From Desulfocapsa sp. (GTDB lineage Bacteria; Desulfobacterota; Desulfobulbia; Desulfobulbales; Desulfocapsaceae): 7,543 bases of DNA. Below the pieces are notes generated by a model. That model did not search any database. It was not told the DNA's origin and saw only the letters and a list, made by a program, of their open reading frames with translations. How positions within the stretch are numbered: position 1 is the first letter of the stretch; each line of letters opens with the position of its first letter. Below are positions 1 to 6,569 of the stretch, in pieces. Where the stretch lies: contig JAOZTO010000109.1 in NCBI GenBank assembly GCA_029942265.1, positions 1 to 7,543 on the forward strand, read 5' to 3'. The position numbers and the translations under genes were made by a program.

Positions 1-998
1 CTGGATTGACGCCGATTCTCAATGATTTTATGGGAAAGCTCAATAGCAGCGATAAGACTTGCTGGATCAGCAAGCCCGATTCCTGCAATATCATAAGCAG
101 TTCCGTGGTCTACAGAGGTTCTGACAATTGGCAGACCAAGCGTAATATTAACACCATCTTTAAAATGGAGGAGCTTGAGTGGTATAAGCCCTTGGTCATG
201 ATACATACATATTACAACATCATACTCTCCTCGTGCAGCTTTCACAAAAACTGTATCGGGAGGAAAAGGGCCTTGAACTTTCAGCCCTTCTTTGTGAGCA
301 CGTTTAATGGATGGAATAATAATGTCCAGCTCTTCTGTTCCAAATAACCCACCTTCACCGGCATGTGGATTGAGTGCTGCAATTGCAATTTTGGGGGCAG
401 GAATATTGAAATCTTTAAGAAGGCTTGTATATGTAATCCGATAGAGTTTTAGAAGGGAATCAATAGACAACAGTTTAGGGACTTCGGCAATTGAACAATG
501 AAGTGTTGCCAGAGTTACACGAAGAGATGACCCAGCAAGCATCATTACCTGATCAGAACAATGGGTAAGTGCGGCTAACAATTCAGTATGTCCTGGATAG
601 TGATAGCCACTTTTTTGCAGTGCCTCTTTGGAAATAGGGCAGGTACAGAGTCCAGAAAAATGAGAGCTTTGAATATGTTTGACAGATGTGACAATAGCGC
701 TTGCCATTGCATCAGCTGTTTCTTTTGAAAAGATTCCTGGAATTATAGCCTCTTTTGCGAGTGTAGATGATTCAAAAAGTGGAATAACTCCAGGGCCTGT
801 GGGAATATCTTGTCCTATTGTCCAAGGTACAATGGAACAGGGAATTTGTAGTTGTTTTGCATAAAAATCAAACACATTTTTATCCCCAACAACAATCTCA
901 GGTAGTTGAGGAGTGGTGCGAGTTTGACTGAAGTATTTAAGTATTATTTCAGGGCCAATGCCTGCGGGGCAACCCATAGTTATAGCAAGTGGTAGCAT
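1..998 (-). CDS. pdxA: 4-hydroxythreonine-4-phosphate dehydrogenase, 3' end cut by window
   Basis: Oxidises 4-phosphohydroxy-L-threonine, using NAD(P)+ and a divalent metal, in the DXP-dependent pyridoxal 5'-phosphate pathway; cytosolic. The frame stays open from an ATG at 998-996 to the left edge: 332 complete codons with no stop, against 329 residues for E. coli PdxA, so only a few codons should be missing. Visible motifs are the N-terminal ITMGCPAGIGPE (residues 6-17), PGHTELLA (135-142; H137 and T138 match the substrate-binding His-Thr), LHCS (H167), NPHAGEGG (H212) and MYHDQG (H267). The three His match E. coli metal ligands H166, H211 and H266. Where many members have GDPAGIG, this one has Cys at residue 10. 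An in-frame TAA at 1028-1026 blocks any longer form; the ATG has no clear Shine-Dalgarno. It lies 74 bases after yraN in an AT-rich spacer where I found no convincing promoter or terminator, so read-through from the operon is plausible. Confidence 0.95.
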   Translation of the reverse strand, partial: MLPLAITMGCPAGIGPEIILKYFSQTRTTPQLPEIVVGDKNVFDFYAKQLQIPCSIVPWTIGQDIPTGPGVIPLFESSTLAKEAIIPGIFSKETADAMASAIVTSVKHIQSSHFSGLCTCPISKEALQKSGYHYPGHTELLAALTHCSDQVMMLAGSSLRVTLATLHCSIAEVPKLLSIDSLLKLYRITYTSLLKDFNIPAPKIAIAALNPHAGEGGLFGTEELDIIIPSIKRAHKEGLKVQGPFPPDTVFVKAARGEYDVVICMYHDQGLIPLKLLHFKDGVNITLGLPIVRTSVDHGTAYDIAGIGLADPASLIAAIELSHKIIENRRQS

Positions 999-1072
999 GG
1001 TTAATTGAGTAAAGTGTAATATTAATTAGTAAGTTATAATATGAATTATGATGGCATTGCATACATTCTGCA

Positions 1073-1444
1073 TTAAAATGTTGCCTCAAAGCAGGAGGGA
1101 AGATGGGTGATCTCCGGTGTACCGCTTACAGGCAAAATGATTGAAACCACATCAAAGCGTATAGGTGTGTTGTTACAATTTTTTCTTGTTATATAGTCAA
1201 GGGCAACCAGACTGATCTGTGACTGTTTTCGTTGAGTAACCGCCTCATAAGGTTGCCCGAATCGAAGCGATGTTCGGGTTTTGACTTCAACAAAAACCAG
1301 CCACTCGCCATCTCGAGCTATAATATCAATCTCTCCAGATTTTTGCCTGTAGTTTCTTTCCAAGATGATCAAACCATGAGTTTGAAGGTAAGTTGTGGCA
1401 ATATCTTCACCCTGTTTTCCAAGATTGATTCTAGCCTTAGACAA
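1073..1444 (-). CDS. yraN: YraN/UPF0102 family endonuclease-like protein
   Basis: A 123-residue member of the UPF0102 family, which has a Holliday-junction-resolvase/PD-(D/E)XK nuclease-like fold; its cellular role is not settled. Visible conserved parts are the N-terminal G-x-x-GE (G9, G12, E13), RNYR (30-33), SGEIDIIARDG (36-46), VFVEVKTR (50-57), then G63, EAVT (67-70) and RFDVVSI (96-102). E13, D40, E53 and K55 are the likely nuclease-type residues, all present. The start is TTG at 1444-1442: there is no nearby ATG, the protein aligns with the family from its first residues, and AGAGGGG lies 9 bases upstream. The start lies inside the 3' end of rnhB (8-base overlap), which suggests translational coupling. 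Length is normal for the family. Co-location with rnhB is common in bacteria and hints at, but does not prove, a DNA-maintenance job. Confidence 0.93.
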   Translation of the reverse strand: MSKARINLGKQGEDIATTYLQTHGLIILERNYRQKSGEIDIIARDGEWLVFVEVKTRTSLRFGQPYEAVTQRKQSQISLVALDYITRKNCNNTPIRFDVVSIILPVSGTPEITHLPSCFEATF

Positions 1445-2126
1445 ATTCTTTAACCCCTCTAAACGTTAAACGATGTTGGGGACAAATTCCATATATTGCG
1501 ATGGCTTGCCGGTGTTCTTTTGTGGGATATCCTTTGTTTTTTATAAAATTATACTGTGGATATCGTTCGTGAAGTTTTACCATAATAGCGTCACGGGTAA
1601 CCTTTGCAATGATTGATGCAGCAGCAATAGAGGCAGATCGGCTTTCTCCTCTGATTATAGCCTGTTGATTAATTTTCATGGGAATATGAAACTTTCCGTC
1701 AACAAGAAGAAAATCAGGCATCAGAGAACTCTTTTGAAGCTGGATAACACTACGTTTCATGGCAAGAAGAGAAGCTTGCAGGATGTTGATCGTATCAATT
1801 GTCTTGTGGGAGACAACGCCGATTCCTATGGAAGCTGGAAGTTCTTGGAGATGGTCAAAAAGAGATTCCCGTTTCTTCGGGGAAAGTTTCTTGGAATCCA
1901 AAAAGAGGGTGTGGTCGCATGAATCAGGAAGAATGACAGTGGCGGCAACAACAGGACCCGCAAGAGGCCCTCTGCCAACTTCATCACAACCTGCAACGAG
2001 AGAATAGTTCTGTTGTTGCAAGTTGCGTTCAAGAAAAAAACTGTCGTCTTGTGGAAGGGAAAACAGTTTTTGAATATTTTCTGGAAGTTGTATTGGTTTT
2101 GATTTGTGCTGCTTTCTAGCGCACAA
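1437..2126 (-). CDS. rnhB: Ribonuclease HII, non-ATG start uncertain
   Basis: Cleaves the RNA strand of RNA-DNA hybrids and nicks at single ribonucleotides embedded in DNA. Numbering from the TTG at 2126-2124 (229 residues), motifs are [17 protein letters not shown] (46-62), DSKKLS (77-82), LLVDG (140-144), [22 protein letters not shown] (158-179) and [10 protein letters not shown] near the C-terminus. Catalytic acids D48, E49 and D143 match E. coli D16, E17 and D108; the fourth, normally Asp (E. coli D126, in KGDSR), is Glu161 (codon 1646-1644). The start is unclear because no ATG lies upstream of the catalytic motif. Options are TTG 2228, GTG 2159, TTG 2126, CTG 2066 and TTG 2021. I chose 2126: it overlaps rplS by only 11 bases and keeps the segment [21 protein letters not shown], which resembles the extension before the motif in homologues I recall from Geobacter-like bacteria. 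TTG 2021 would give 194 residues, close to E. coli's 198. No candidate has a strong Shine-Dalgarno. Confidence 0.9.
   Translation of the reverse strand: MCARKQHKSKPIQLPENIQKLFSLPQDDSFFLERNLQQQNYSLVAGCDEVGRGPLAGPVVAATVILPDSCDHTLFLDSKKLSPKKRESLFDHLQELPASIGIGVVSHKTIDTINILQASLLAMKRSVIQLQKSSLMPDFLLVDGKFHIPMKINQQAIIRGESRSASIAAASIIAKVTRDAIMVKLHERYPQYNFIKNKGYPTKEHRQAIAIYGICPQHRLTFRGVKEFV
1454..1460 (-). promoter_or_regulatory. Ribosome binding site that decides the yraN TTG start
   Basis: On the minus strand AGAGGGG (1460-1454) stands 9 bases before TTG at 1444-1442. It lies within the last codons of rnhB. It is one of the clearest Shine-Dalgarno matches among the downstream genes and supports a non-ATG start for yraN. 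Confidence 0.65.
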
Positions 2127-2469
2127 AACCGCGCTCGCGGATACGTGCTGCTCTACCACGTCTGTCTCGAAGATAATAGAGACGGGAGCGGCGAACACGT
2201 CCAAGGCTGACAACCTCAATTTTCTCAATACGAGGATTGTGAAGGGCGAAAGTTTTTTCTACGCCAACACCATGGGAAATTTTACGAACAGTGTACGATG
2301 CACCCATATTCGCTTTTTTTCGTTTGATGACCACGCCCTGAAAAATCTGGACACGTTCTTTGGCACCCTCGATGATGCGAATAAACACTTTTATAGTGTC
2401 ACCTGGACGAAAGTCAGGATGATCCTGGCGCATCTGTTCCATTTCAATTTTGTCAATAATTGTACTCAT
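2116..2469 (-). CDS. rplS: 50S ribosomal protein L19
   Basis: L19 sits at the subunit interface of the 50S ribosome. The 117-residue product is full length for the family. It shows the typical order: an N-terminal helix, FRPGDTIKV (21-29), [16 protein letters not shown] (38-53), [32 protein letters not shown] (56-87), then the very basic tail [22 protein letters not shown]. The start is ATG 2469-2467, with a modest GGA-containing Shine-Dalgarno 7 bases upstream; the stop is TAG 2118-2116. It is preceded by a 57-base leader with a hairpin, and its 3' end overlaps the likely start of rnhB. It belongs to the ffh-rpsP-rimM-trmD block. Confidence 0.98.
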   Translation of the reverse strand: MSTIIDKIEMEQMRQDHPDFRPGDTIKVFIRIIEGAKERVQIFQGVVIKRKKANMGASYTVRKISHGVGVEKTFALHNPRIEKIEVVSLGRVRRSRLYYLRDRRGRAARIRERGFVR

Positions 2470-2484
2470 AATAGTTTCCGTTAG

Positions 2485-2508
2485 TTATACCACGTGAGTG
2501 GATGATAA
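2485..2508 (-). promoter_or_regulatory. Small hairpin in the rplS leader
   Basis: The gap between the SPOUT methyltransferase and rplS contains CCAC-loop-GTGG (2490-2493 with 2498-2501, four-base loop), flanked by TTAT (2485-2488) and ATAA (2505-2508), which can pair to extend the stem across a 1/3 internal loop. On the transcript it ends 15 bases before the rplS ATG. L19 leaders are known regulatory elements in Firmicutes; I cannot say this one is related. It has no U-tract, so it is not an intrinsic terminator. The structure was found by eye and may be chance. Confidence 0.3.
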
Positions 2509-2526
2509 TATACTTGTTATTATATG

Positions 2527-3102
2527 TTATTCTTCCTGCACACTAAGCAGTCGATCAAGGATGATCGAAACTGCAGATCGCACCGAAAGATGATTGTATC
2601 CTGTATTTCCACCGACAGGTGGTAGGCTGTAATCAGTACTATTCATAACCTGTGGTGCAAGCCCATGAGCAGTACCAAAAAGAAGGAGGATCGCTTCACC
2701 GCCTTGTATTTTAGCACGAACATCATTGTAACTTATAGTCTTTTCTTGCACCCTTGCACTTGTACTAATGAGTTGTGGTACAAGTCCACGTTTCTCAGTG
2801 ACTAGCTGAAGAACCTGTCCAAGGCTACTTGCTAGTTGTACGATTTTAAGAGCTTCTTTCCGAGCTGGGTTACGACTTGCCCCATGCCCAGTCTGCCAAT
2901 GATCAATAATCTGTGTGACCAGTTCCTGCTGATCCTCATATGGCGTGACAATATAATAGTTGTCAACTCCGTATGTTTTCCCAGCTCGTGCAATATCATG
3001 TATATCAAGATTGGTAACAGCTGAACCGATTATTTCACCCTTGCTGTTAAGTACAGGGTGGTGAACAAGGACAATGTCGAGACCACTCTGTTGTATAGTC
3101 AT
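2527..3102 (-). CDS. SPOUT-class RNA methyltransferase, Methyltrn_RNA_4/TM1570-like
   Basis: A predicted S-adenosylmethionine-dependent RNA methyltransferase of the SPOUT superfamily, matching by memory Pfam Methyltrn_RNA_4 (COG4752), the family of Thermotoga TM1570; its RNA target here is unknown. The 191 residues begin with [33 protein letters not shown] (8-40) and continue with [11 protein letters not shown] (44-54). The C-terminal knot region has [14 protein letters not shown] (137-150) and [19 protein letters not shown] (160-178), which would form the AdoMet pocket. No extra RNA-binding domain is visible. Its ATG (3102-3100) overlaps the trmD stop TGA (3101-3099) as ATGA and has no good Shine-Dalgarno, so its translation is probably coupled to trmD. 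I recall natural TrmD fusions with this family in other bacteria, which would fit a tRNA-related role, but this was not checked. Confidence 0.9.
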   Translation of the reverse strand: MTIQQSGLDIVLVHHPVLNSKGEIIGSAVTNLDIHDIARAGKTYGVDNYYIVTPYEDQQELVTQIIDHWQTGHGASRNPARKEALKIVQLASSLGQVLQLVTEKRGLVPQLISTSARVQEKTISYNDVRAKIQGGEAILLLFGTAHGLAPQVMNSTDYSLPPVGGNTGYNHLSVRSAVSIILDRLLSVQEE

Positions 3103-3863
3103 TGTTCAATATGTAGCTTTTTAATCCGTTCGTATAACTTGTTTTTTTTCAGTAATTGCACCTCTGCTTTACTGAAGAATCCAAATTCCGCTGCCAATAA
3201 ATCCGGTCGTCGTTTCATTGTTCTGCGTACAGACTCAAGGAAGCGATATTGTGCTATTTTTAAGTGGTCTCCTGAAAGTAATACCTCAGGAATTTCCACT
3301 CCATTAAAAATTCTTGGTCGAGTGTATTGAGGATGTTTTAGTAATCTTCTGCTGAATGTGTCTTTGTCAGCAGAATCAGAACACCCTAATACTCCAGGTA
3401 ATAGACGTGTAATCGAGTCAACCAGAATCATCGCAGCAAGTTCTCCACCAGTGAGTATATAATCACCAATAGATATTTCATCATCAACACATTCTGTTAT
3501 AAATCGTTCGTCAACACCTTCATAGCGGCCACAAACTAGAATGAGGTGTTCTTTGGTTTGCAATTCCTCTGCAACACTCTGCGTATATTTCCGGCCTTGA
3601 GGGCTTAACAGTATAACATGGCCAGTCCCGTTCTTATTTTTACTTGCTTCCACTGCTGCAGCCAAGGGATCGGCTTTCATCACCATTCCCTCGCCACCGC
3701 CAAATGGACGGTCGTCAGTTACGGAGTGTTTGTCAGGCGCAAAATCACGGATATTATAAATTTTAATTGTAACCTGGTCAGTTTCTCGAGCCCTTCTAAT
3801 AATACCTTCATTTAAAGGTGATTCGAGTAGGTCAGGAAAAATAGTTACTATATCAAATATCAC
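3099..3863 (-). CDS. trmD: tRNA (guanine-N1-)-methyltransferase (m1G37)
   Basis: Methylates N1 of G37 next to the anticodon of tRNAs reading CNN/CGG-type codons, using AdoMet, which prevents +1 frameshifting; active as a homodimer. At 254 residues it matches E. coli TrmD (255). Visible motifs: [11 protein letters not shown] (3-13), [16 protein letters not shown] (51-66), [14 protein letters not shown] (107-120), [29 protein letters not shown] (132-160, the knotted AdoMet site), DKDTF (166-170; D168 aligns with the catalytic Asp169) and LKHPQYTRP (175-183), then the C-terminal helical domain with [11 protein letters not shown]. The start is GTG at 3863-3861, where homologues begin; an in-frame ATG at 3884 is cut off by TAA at 3875-3873. 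The gene lies 20 bases after rimM and overlaps the next gene by 4 bases. I see no strong Shine-Dalgarno directly before the GTG. Confidence 0.98.
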   Translation of the reverse strand: MIFDIVTIFPDLLESPLNEGIIRRARETDQVTIKIYNIRDFAPDKHSVTDDRPFGGGEGMVMKADPLAAAVEASKNKNGTGHVILLSPQGRKYTQSVAEELQTKEHLILVCGRYEGVDERFITECVDDEISIGDYILTGGELAAMILVDSITRLLPGVLGCSDSADKDTFSRRLLKHPQYTRPRIFNGVEIPEVLLSGDHLKIAQYRFLESVRRTMKRRPDLLAAEFGFFSKAEVQLLKKNKLYERIKKLHIEQ

Positions 3864-3883
3864 AATTAGTTTTTACGCCGCCA

Positions 3884-4441
3884 TCATTCCTTTGCATTAT
3901 TACCTGAATTTATACTAAGAAGTCCAGGTGGTGGTGCAATGGTGATATCTGTTTGTGTTCTCTTTACGATAATTCCAGGAATAAGAGGGATCATACATTC
4001 ATCCGTTCCTTTTTTAACAACCAGTAAATTCTGCATCCCGTTGTTAAAGAAAGATTCAACTATTCCTACCAAGTCACCATCGACAGTTGTAACCTGCAGT
4101 CCTTCAAGTTCGTGAAGATAGAACTCATCATCTGTAAGCCCTGGCAGCTCAGTTTTCTCTACAAGTACACGGCAACCATAAAGTTTTTCGGCTTCATTTC
4201 TGTCTGCCACGCCCTGAAGCTGAACAATCGCTTCTTTATTACCAGCACGTGATCGCAAAACAGTATACAGTATAAGTTGCTGGTCATCCCGTAAGGCAAT
4301 ATAAAGTTCTTTATGTTGCGTAATACTTTGCAGTTCACCTGAAAAGGCAACCATCTTCACCTCGCCCTTTATACCATGAGCTTTGGTGATTTTGGCGATT
4401 AAAACATATTTTTCAGTATCAAAAGAAAGACTTTCTGCCAT
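3884..4441 (-). CDS. rimM: Ribosome maturation factor RimM
   Basis: Assembly factor for the 30S head, binding S19 and helping 16S rRNA processing. The 185-residue length is typical (E. coli about 182). The N-terminal RimM domain has IAKITKAHGIKGEVKM (15-30) and GVADRNEAEKLYGCRVLV (77-94). The C-terminal PRC-barrel has DEFYLHELEGLQV (105-117), GIVESFFNNGMQNLLVV (126-142) and IPLIPGIIVKRTQTDITIAPPPGLL (151-175). The start is ATG 4441-4439, 11 bases after the khpA stop, with only a weak GGA-type ribosome site; the stop is TGA. The order rpsP-khpA-rimM-trmD is the classic arrangement and fits RimM's link with S16 and 30S maturation. Confidence 0.98.
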   Translation of the reverse strand: MAESLSFDTEKYVLIAKITKAHGIKGEVKMVAFSGELQSITQHKELYIALRDDQQLILYTVLRSRAGNKEAIVQLQGVADRNEAEKLYGCRVLVEKTELPGLTDDEFYLHELEGLQVTTVDGDLVGIVESFFNNGMQNLLVVKKGTDECMIPLIPGIIVKRTQTDITIAPPPGLLSINSGNNAKE

Positions 4442-4452
4442 AACACAGGGTT

Positions 4453-4683
4453 TTATTCCAGGATATTAAGACGTGATTTTTTATCTTCCTTTCCTGCGGC
4501 AGCAGAGAGCAAAGAACGCATTGCCCTTGCTGTTCGACCCTGTTTGCCAATCACTTTCCCAAGATCATCCTTGGCGACAGCCAGATCGACAAGGATGGTA
4601 TCATCTTCTTCAGTGACGGTTACCTGTACATCATCAGGGTTGTCCACAAGTGCTTTGGCGATAAAAGAGATCAGTTCCTGCAT
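4453..4683 (-). CDS. khpA: KH-domain RNA-binding protein KhpA
   Basis: A small single-KH-domain protein (76 residues) of the KhpA/YlqC family, which binds RNA, often together with KhpB/Jag, and influences cell division or small-RNA biology in Gram-positives; in Desulfobacterota-like organisms its role is largely inferred. The sequence begins MQELISFIAKALVDNPDDV, as usual. The GxxG loop is GKQG at 46-49 within KVIGKQGRTARAMRSLL (43-59), the RNA-contacting part of the KH fold. The length is full for the family. The start is ATG 4683-4681, preceded by AGGA five bases upstream that overlaps the rpsP TAG stop; the gap is six bases, so the two are probably translated together. Confidence 0.95.
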   Translation of the reverse strand: MQELISFIAKALVDNPDDVQVTVTEEDDTILVDLAVAKDDLGKVIGKQGRTARAMRSLLSAAAGKEDKKSRLNILE

Positions 4684-4689
4684 AATATC

Positions 4690-4935
4690 CTACTCAACTG
4701 CCGGAGCTTTTTTAAGAATGCTCTTGACGGTTGTTGTGGGCAGTGCGCCTCTTCCGAGCCAGTCTTCAAGCTTGGCATGATCAAGCTTGATAACAACAGG
4801 GTCTTTGAGGGGATCATAGGTTCCGATCACGTCAAGGAATTTTCCGTCACGTTTACACTCTGCATCTGCTACAACGATACGGTAAAACGGTTTTTTCTTT
4901 TTGCCAAGTCTTGTTAAACGAATTCTAACTGCCAT
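4690..4935 (-). CDS. rpsP: 30S ribosomal protein S16
   Basis: S16 binds 16S rRNA early in 30S assembly. The 81-residue product is full length. It shows the family start [24 protein letters not shown], then [18 protein letters not shown] (29-46) and [27 protein letters not shown] (51-77). The start is ATG 4935-4933, with a good Shine-Dalgarno GAGGA (4950-4946) ten bases upstream. It follows ffh after a 120-base leader with two hairpins. A possible internal promoter lies in that leader (TACAAT at 5030-5025, but only a poor -35 at 5053-5048), so it may be transcribed mainly from the ffh promoter. Confidence 0.98.
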   Translation of the reverse strand: MAVRIRLTRLGKKKKPFYRIVVADAECKRDGKFLDVIGTYDPLKDPVVIKLDHAKLEDWLGRGALPTTTVKSILKKAPAVE

Positions 4936-4962
4936 TCCTGATATATCCTCATGGTTGTTATT

Positions 4963-4999
4963 GGAGCGTATTCTAATACTCCATAAATCAGGCTTTATG
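4963..4999 (-). promoter_or_regulatory. Two abutting hairpins in the rpsP leader
   Basis: Between ffh and rpsP two inverted repeats sit side by side. CATAAA (4982-4987) pairs perfectly with TTTATG (4994-4999) around a six-base loop. GGAG (4963-4966) pairs with CTCC (4979-4982), with an inner short stem of TAT (4969-4971) and ATA (4976-4978) and a two-base bulge. They share base 4982, so they may compete slightly or stack. No run of U follows, so neither looks like an intrinsic terminator. They end 28 bases before the rpsP ATG and leave the Shine-Dalgarno free. They could be an RNA-processing site or a regulatory leader; function is inferred only from position. Confidence 0.35.
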
Positions 5000-5055
5000 C
5001 CCGTATATTCTGCATTAACTGCCGATTGTATCTGTTTTCTTTAAAATGGTCTGTA

Positions 5056-6408
5056 TTATTTCCGCATGCCTTTAGGCATCTTTCTACGTTTCTTCCCAGT
5101 TACAAGTCCTGGTTTACCACGCATTTTTTTCATCATCTTTAACATGGCAGAATAGCTTTTTATTACTCGGTTAACATCCGTAACGGTTGTTCCTGAGCCA
5201 GCAGCTATACGCTGCCTTCTGCTTGCATTAATGATCTTATAACTCTTACGTTCCTTTTTTGTCATGGAACGTATAATTGCCTCTGTTTTTGCCAGTTCTT
5301 TTTCGTCAGGCTTAGGGGCATCTTTGAGTTGTTTGAGTTTACTAATACCTGGAATCATTCCCATGATTTGGTCAAGTGACCCCATTTTTTTGATCTGCTG
5401 AATTTGATCAAGAAAATCTTCGAGGGTAAAAGTAGACTGGCGTAATTTCTTGGCGAGTTGTTCCGCCTTCTTTTTGTCAACTACAGCTTCTGCTTTTTCG
5501 ATAAGTGTGAGCACATCGCCCATACCAAGAATTCTGGAAGCAATACGATCAGGATGGAAAACTTCAAGTGCATCAAGTGATTCGCCAATACCAATAAATT
5601 TGATTGGTTTTCCGGTGACACTTTTAATGGAAAGAGCAGCGCCACCTCTGGCATCACCTTCCATTTTTGTGAGTACAATACCACTTATCTCAAGATCTTT
5701 ATTGAATTTATCAGCAACTGTGACAGCATCCTGTCCAGTCATTGAATCAGCAACAAATAGAATTTCAGAGAGCTGAACAGTGTTCTGAATCTCTTTGAGC
5801 TCATCCATCAGCTTTTCGTCGACATGTAAACGACCAGCGGTATCAATGATCAAGGTGTCGTAGCCATACTCATTAGCTGCCACTAGAGCTTGACGACATA
5901 TGTCAACAGGTGTCATGTCTGTGCTGGAAGGGTGAACTGGAATGTTAAGTTGTTCACCTAATATCTGGAGCTGTTCAATGGCAGCAGGGCGGTAAATATC
6001 GGCTGGAACAAGGTAAGGTTTACGTCCCTTATCCTTTAGCATTTTAGCAAGTTTACCGGATGTCGTTGTTTTACCGGAACCTTGTAAACCCGCCATCATG
6101 ATGGTTACAGGTTGCTTACCATCAAGACGAATTGTTTCAGTAGTGCCGCCGAGGAGTTCTACTAATCCCTCATGAACTATTTTGATAACCTGTTGGCCGG
6201 GAGATAATGTTTTTGTGACTTCTAGTCCAACAGCTTTGTCACTAATTTGGGAAATAAAATCTTTAACAACCTGAAAATTAACATCAGCTTCAAGAAGTGC
6301 CATACGCACTTCGCGCATGGATTCCTTAATGTTCTCTTCAGTGAGTTTGCCGGTGCCGCGAAGTTTTTTGAAAACTTCTTCCAGTCTGTCTGTCAGATTG
6401 TTAAACAT
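5056..6408 (-). CDS. ffh: Signal recognition particle protein Ffh (SRP54), GTPase
   Basis: Binds 4.5S/6S RNA and signal sequences on nascent chains, and docks with FtsY to deliver membrane proteins to the translocon. The 450 residues match E. coli Ffh (453). Domains: N helical bundle (1-95), G domain with GLQGSGKT P-loop (107-114), DIYRPAAIEQL insertion box (137-147), DTAGR (189-193), TKMEGDARGG (247-256) and FIGIGE (271-276), then the methionine-rich M domain from about 328. The M domain has SRRQRIAAGSG (396-406, the SRP-RNA binding site) and methionines at 342, 349, 351, 422, 425, 426 and 429, with a basic tail. The G4 motif normally reads TKxD; here the last residue is Glu250. The start is ATG 6408-6406, with MFNNLTDRLEEVFKKLRG as in homologues; AAGGA lies 17 bases upstream, rather far. 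It is preceded by the 6521-6549 promoter and leads the operon. Confidence 0.98.
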   Translation of the reverse strand: MFNNLTDRLEEVFKKLRGTGKLTEENIKESMREVRMALLEADVNFQVVKDFISQISDKAVGLEVTKTLSPGQQVIKIVHEGLVELLGGTTETIRLDGKQPVTIMMAGLQGSGKTTTSGKLAKMLKDKGRKPYLVPADIYRPAAIEQLQILGEQLNIPVHPSSTDMTPVDICRQALVAANEYGYDTLIIDTAGRLHVDEKLMDELKEIQNTVQLSEILFVADSMTGQDAVTVADKFNKDLEISGIVLTKMEGDARGGAALSIKSVTGKPIKFIGIGESLDALEVFHPDRIASRILGMGDVLTLIEKAEAVVDKKKAEQLAKKLRQSTFTLEDFLDQIQQIKKMGSLDQIMGMIPGISKLKQLKDAPKPDEKELAKTEAIIRSMTKKERKSYKIINASRRQRIAAGSGTTVTDVNRVIKSYSAMLKMMKKMRGKPGLVTGKKRRKMPKGMRK

Positions 6409-6520
6409 ATTAGTCGGTTTTGTTTTCCTTGTTGCGTTGTATGTGTATTATTTAATATTGTTTTAAGATATAAGATTTAAAAATAGACCAATCCACCAAA
6501 TATTTATAGAAAAACAAAGA

Positions 6521-6549
6521 AAAATACTTAATAAACAGTATTCTGTCAA
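6521..6549 (-). promoter_or_regulatory. Sigma70-type promoter for the ffh operon
   Basis: On the minus strand a perfect -35 box TTGACA (6549-6544) is followed by exactly 17 bases and TATTTT (6526-6521; four of six matches to TATAAT). Transcription would start near 6514, leaving a leader of about 105 bases before the ffh ATG. It lies in the only larger AT-rich gap of the window, between two genes of unrelated function, and an A8T6 tract sits just upstream. Housekeeping-sigma recognition is inferred from the consensus; the start site has not been mapped. Confidence 0.6.
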
Positions 6550-6569
6550 GCTAGGAACGGCTATGAATT

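Noticed and set aside
6..347. Plus-strand open frame of 113 codons opposite pdxA.
   Set aside because: It is the antisense shadow of a clear PdxA coding sequence and has no recognisable protein features or ribosome site.
999..1072. Promoter for pdxA in the AT-rich spacer (TATTAT/TATAAC boxes).
   Set aside because: No acceptable -35 hexamer lies 16-18 bases upstream of either box, and AT-rich sequence yields such boxes by chance.
2104..2484. Plus-strand open frame of 126 codons opposite rplS.
   Set aside because: It is the complement of the well-conserved L19 gene; its composition follows from the Arg/Lys-rich antisense strand.
3873..3887. Short ATG ATG GCG GCG TAA frame with AAAGGA before it, between rimM and trmD.
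   Set aside because: Only five codons in a 20-base gap; it is in frame with trmD but stopped by TAA, and looks like chance. It only helps to show that trmD must start at the GTG.
1065..5018. The 12-mer ATTCTGCATTAA occurs at 1065-1076 and 5007-5018, both near gene ends.
   Set aside because: One or two exact 12-base matches are expected by chance in a window of this size; the flanks match only three more bases and no third copy was seen.
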